A stretch of 64,000 nt of DNA, taken from assembly GCA_963848825.1 (NCBI GenBank), contig CAWKFA010000017.1, positions 248,001 through 312,000 on the forward strand, written 5' to 3'. The stretch's first letter is position 1, and the number at the start of each line of letters is the position of its first letter. The position numbers and the translations under genes were made by a program. Shown piece after piece: positions 59,545 through 64,000 of this stretch. The notes beneath the pieces are model-generated. The model saw nothing but the letters and a program-made list of their open reading frames with translations. It was not told where the DNA came from and ran no database searches. The stretch is from CAVVSQ01 sp963848825 (lineage in GTDB: Bacteria; Planctomycetota; Planctomycetia; Gemmatales; Gemmataceae).

Positions 59545-62500
59545 ATGTTTGAACCTCTCCGCTACTTCAAGACAAAGCTCAATTCCTGGTCTATCCGCCG
59601 GAAGCAAGAAACGATCCGTCGCCGGCCAGAGCGCAGGCGGCTGGCGCTCGAAAGCCTGGAGGAGCGCATCAATCCGGACACGACGCTCAATCCGCTGGGC
59701 AGCGGGTTGCAAATTTTGATCGCCGGTGGTGATACGGTCAATCTGAGTTCGGTAAACGGGAACCTCATCGTCAACGACACCACGCCCGGCCAAACCCTTA
59801 TCGACAACACCGGCAAATTCACCGTCGCGGGCGCGACCGGCAACCAAACCGCCAAAGAGAATGCCACCCAAACGGCCGATTTCACGGCCCTCACCATCAC
59901 AGGCACCGGCGGCGGCCAAACGGTCAAATTCACCGGCGGCTCCTTCGTGGCCACGAATGTCAACGACGGCACGATTCCTACAGTCAATTTTGGCGCCGCC
60001 CCATCATCATTTCTTGGTGATTTAAACATTCTCACCACCACGTCACTAACACAAAACGCTGTGATTTCCGGAATTGGCGTCATCAATATCTCGGTGGGGG
60101 GAACCAATGCGGCTCTCTACGCAAATGCAGACATTTCGAGTCACAACGGCGCCGTGACATTACAAGCAACCGGTGCCCTAACGGTTGGGGCCAATGTCAC
60201 GGTGAGCAGCAATGGAGCCGTCTTCCTGGCCGCCGACCTGACGCCGTCGGGAGTGGGCGACGATGGTGTCGGCACCTTGGCGATTGGCACGGGTGCCGCG
60301 GTGTATGGGACCAGCATTACTTTACAAGGCGCCGAGGAGAATATCGCGAGCACGGCCACGGTGGGCAATACGAGTACGGCAGGTGTCAATATCCAATCTT
60401 CCTTGCCGGCGCGGCCGATGAGTTTAGGTGGCACCAACAACCGGCCGGTCGCCGGCATCAATTTACTTAGTAATGAGTTGCGCGCGCATATTCACTTCCC
60501 CAACCGGGACAGTCACCTTTGGCACTACCAACCAGACCGGCAATATTGTTATCGCCACCGCAACCCTTGCCTCAACTAGCGGCGGTGCCACTGTCGTCCT
60601 CCAATCCACCAGCGGCGCCGGTCAGGTCACTCTCGACGACGGCACCGGTAGCGGCACTGCCCTCAATGGCAACGGTGGCCCTGTAAGTCTGACCGCCGGT
60701 ACCGGTGGTATTCAGGCCCTGTGGCGCCGAACAACACCCCCGAAATCAGCAATGCCACTCAGTGCACGCTTATCAGCGGTGGCGGCATTGGCTCGAGCCG
60801 ACCGGTGGAACTGGCCGTCACAACATTGATAACCGATACCACGGCCAACAACGCCAACCAGTTCCTCAACGCCCTTGGCACCGTCAACGCCGGGAGCCTG
60901 GACGCCGGCAACGGCACGATCACACTGTCCGGTAGCGGCACTTTTAAACTCCCCGGACCCAACGGCATCACGACGGCCAGTTCGTTGACAATAAACGTGC
61001 CGGGAACCTTTGACCTTTTTGGCTTTCCCCAGACCATCGCGGCTCTGCATGGAGGTGGCACGATCACGAACAACGGCGTTGGGGGCACTTCGACATTGAC
61101 GATCACCGGCGGCGGCTTTTTTTCAGGCGTTCTTCAGGACGGCAGTGGCATTTTGGCACTAACGTTCAACGGCCCCGGCCAGACATTGTCCCTGTCGGGC
61201 AACAATAGCTACGGCGGCGCAACCTCCATTAAGCAAGGCACGGTCGTGTTACAATCCATCAACGCCCTGGGATCAGCCAGAGGGGGGACCACAGTCGCCT
61301 CTGGTGCTTCCCTGGCATTGGCCGGAGGTCTGGCCTACACCAGCGCGGAACCGCTGACTATCGCGGGCAGCGGCACCGCGGGCAACGGGGCTTTGGAGAG
61401 CCTGGGCACTGCAACGTTCAACGGTCCCATTACCCAATCGTCTGCGCTGGCGACCATCGGATCGGATGCCGGCACGTTGACCTTGCTTGGGGCCATTAAT
61501 GAACTCTCTGGAGAGCTAAACATTGCCGGTGCCGGCAACACGGTAGCCGCCGGCGTTATCAGTGGAAACGCACCTGTCCCGGGTCTCTTGGAAACTCAGG
61601 CCAACGTATCCACGAGTCTCTCCTCTCCTGTCTCCGGTGACTGGGCGCTTGGTTCCGATGTTGTCCTTTATCCCCGCATGGGGGAGCAGAGCAACGATAC
61701 ACCGGGCGTACCGGCGTTCCCGACAAGTCAACATATTTGGACCGATAACGACGCTTTTATTTACTCCGGTCAGATTTTTGTTCCTAATTACAACAACACC
61801 GGTTATGGAACGCTCACCTTTGCCAAGAATATCGATGATATCAACTTGCTGAGCATCGACGGCATAAGTTATATTACCAACGGCCAGTTTAATAACCCGG
61901 TGCTATCTGGTCCGCTCACGATGTTCGCGGGCTGGCACAATATTCAGATAGAGTTCATGAATTCGACCGGTGGGGCGGGTGCCTCCGGTCAAAACACCAA
62001 CGGGTGGACGGGTTGGACTACCAGCATTGGCTTTATTTATCGGGTCGACAATGGCCCGAATGACCTCCTGGCAAACAGCAAAAATGTCAGCGATTACACG
62101 ATTCCAACGGACAATGGAACGGGAAATCTGTTTCGTCTCCCCAGCCTGACAAAGACCGGCGCGGGCACCTTGACGCTAGGTGCCGTCAATTCTTTTCTGG
62201 GTGCCGCAGTGATCAATCAGGGGACTGTCGTGGCAGCGGTGGACGGTGCATTAGGCACGTCCAGCACCGGCGGCACGTATGTAAGCCAAGGCGCCTCGCT
62301 CATTTTGCCGGCAGGCCTCGCCTATCAAACGGCCTCCCAAGTATTCCTCGCTGGAACAGGTGTCGGCGGCAATGGTGCCTTGGAAAGCCAGGGGGACGGC
62401 ACTTCCTTCGCTGGGTCCATAACGCTTGCTGCCCCTGCCAGCATCGGGTCGGATGCGGGCAAGTTAACGTTCGGCGCCGCCACCATCAATCTAGCCGGGA

Positions 62501-64000
62501 GCAATCTGGCATTGGCGGGGCCAGGCAATTTCAACATTACCGACGGTGTCACGGGAATGCAGGGGGCAGGCATAACCAAGGTTGGCGGCGGTACAGCGAC
62601 CTTGTCAGGGAACAACAGTTACGGGGGCCCAACCCTGGTAAACCAAGGCATGCTGATAGCCGCTTCGAGCAATGCGCTGGGCACCGTGGCCGGAAGTATT
62701 ACGATTGCGAGCGGTGCCACGCTGGGCCTGTCCGGAGGCATTACCTTGCCGGCCAAACTGCTCTACCTGGGCGGCGCCGGCGTGGGTGGCATCGGCGCGC
62801 TCGATAATTTAAGCGGCATCAACAACTTCCCGGGGCCAATCACGGAGACAGCTTTCACTTCCATCGGTTCAAGTGCAGGCACATTGACTCTGGCGGGCAA
62901 CATTTCGACGGTTACGCCGGGGCTTTTGGAAACCCAGATTGGTGAATTTGATGCATATGCCGATCCAGCCGCCGGCAATCCAGTATTGGGGTCGGATTTC
63001 GTGCTTGATCCTCAAATGGCTGAGTTGAAAAACGCAGTACTCCAATCCCAGGCCTTGCCAACTTATGAGCACCTCTGGACAGAATATGACACCTGGATCT
63101 ACTCGGGACAGATCTATTTCCCAAATTACAACAATACAGGTTTCGGCACTCTCTCCTTCGCCAGAAATGTTGATGACACCGCGTTGCTTAGAATCGATGG
63201 CGTGGCCTACCCTAGCAGTTCCGTTTACGGCGATACTACCGCCACCGGCCCAATCACCTTGTCCACTGGATGGCATAGCTTCGACCTTCGTTTGGCCAAC
63301 CTTGTCGGGGTGGGTGGGTCCTTCGATTTCAATAACAGCGGCTGGACCGGTTGGAGCAACAACAATGGCTTCGTCTACCGCGTGGATAACGGCCCTGCAG
63401 ATTCGCTGGCCAGTAGCAAAAATGTCAATGATTATGTTATCCCGTCAGACGACGGTTCGGGGAGCTTTTTCCGGTATATTTCAACGACCTCCGGCCTGAC
63501 AAAGACCGGTTCCGGTACGGTTGGTCTGTCCGGCACAAACAACTTCGTCGGCCGGCTGACGATCAATGCCGGCACGCTGCTGGTCGATGGCACGTTGACC
63601 GGCGGGGCGGTCAGCGTCGCAGGCGGCACACTCGGTGGGGGCGGAACGATCAAGTCGGCGGTGGCCGTTGCTGCCGTCAGCAACCTCTCTCCCGGCGATG
63701 GCCCCGCCACAACCGCAACGCTCCAAACCGAAAGCCTGCAACTGGACAAAGGTAGCATCTTGAATATCGCACTCGGTGGTGCCAGCCCTGGGCAATACGA
63801 TCAATTCGTCATCAGTCCCACGGGCACGGTCAACCTGAACGGCGATGGGGCGGACCTTGGCGGGGCAACGCTCAATATCTCTCTCGTGAGCGGGTTCACG
63901 CCTACCGTGGGCCAACGGTTTGAAATCATCGACAACCAGGGTTCCAGCGCCGTGGCCGGAAGTTTCCTCGGTCCTATAAACGACGGCGGCACGATTGTCG
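59545..64000 (+). CDS. Giant LEPR-motif surface protein with autotransporter-type repeats, 3' end outside window (two frameshifts)
   Basis: At least 1480 codons. The N-terminus has an Arg-rich RRRLALESLEERINP motif of the planctomycete LEPR-XLL type, thought to direct export. Beta-rich Gly/Thr/Asn repeats follow, including autotransporter-associated strands (LTKTGAGTLTLG, KVGGGTATLSGNNSYGG, LSGTNNFVGRLTINAGTL). Two copies of a PA14-like module span about 61670-62130 and 63005-63470 (WTDNDAFIYSGQIFVPNYNN against WTEYDTWIYSGQIYFPNYNN). Frames change near 60460 and 60730, after which the frame is open to 64000. A large secreted adhesin or matrix protein is likely. Confidence 0.83.

Overview
The window looks like GC-rich chromosomal DNA of a planctomycete, probably a relative of the Gemmataceae or Isosphaeraceae. 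This placement is inferred from gene content only. The pointers are: a Tat-exported Gfo/Idh/MocA dehydrogenase; Hanks kinases fused to signalling domains; a hopanoid gene pair (squalene-hopene cyclase and hpnH); an archaeal-type methanopterin-linked formyltransferase; a fused TssB/TssC sheath protein; and a giant surface protein with an N-terminal Arg-rich LExLExR motif (LEPR-XLL type).

Layout. 1-3700: end of a BON-domain protein, csrA, then fliN-fliM-fliL and a coiled-coil lipoprotein on the minus strand. 4107-12364: a tandem duplicated signalling block. Each half has an HDOD protein (output histidine kinase in the first, GGDEF cyclase in the second) followed by a Ser/Thr kinase - receiver - HD-GYP fusion. 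12452-18983: sugar isomerase-like protein, amtB-glnK, an EamA exporter, a TrmB-like methyltransferase and a SirB1-like protein. 19237-28564: a large membrane protein, an NHLRC2-like thioredoxin lipoprotein, a DsbD-like protein, a response regulator and a Gfo/Idh/MocA protein. 28934-32571: envelope glycosyltransferases and a methyltransferase. 32809-34044: an FAD monooxygenase that looks foreign. 34200-39746: ftr, an FAD/NAD oxidoreductase, shc and hpnH.

40443-56201 is a 15-gene catabolic locus transcribed outward in both directions from a 72-base gap beside a GntR regulator. It carries a sodium symporter, secreted glycan-type enzymes, an enolase-superfamily dehydratase, three aldolase-type proteins, several dehydrogenases, a PhyH oxygenase and an amidohydrolase. 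The pattern suggests import and stepwise breakdown of an unusual sugar acid, but the substrate cannot be read from sequence. 56202-57050 is a rearranged duplicate of the hpnH 3' region. Then come an orphan TssB-TssC fusion (57051-58595), a degenerate REP-associated transposase element with matched terminal repeats (58607-59352), and the start of a giant LEPR/autotransporter-repeat protein that runs off the window end.

Two cautions. About 23 of 47 genes are interrupted by one or more short frameshifts (about 37 in total). Some lie in homopolymer runs and the protein sequence is good on both sides, so most are probably sequencing or assembly indels; such genes are annotated as one CDS with the break position given. 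Several dispersed palindromic repeat families (15757, 19017, 24345, 28803, 56206, 58607) sit in the gaps between genes. No tRNA, rRNA or CRISPR array was seen.
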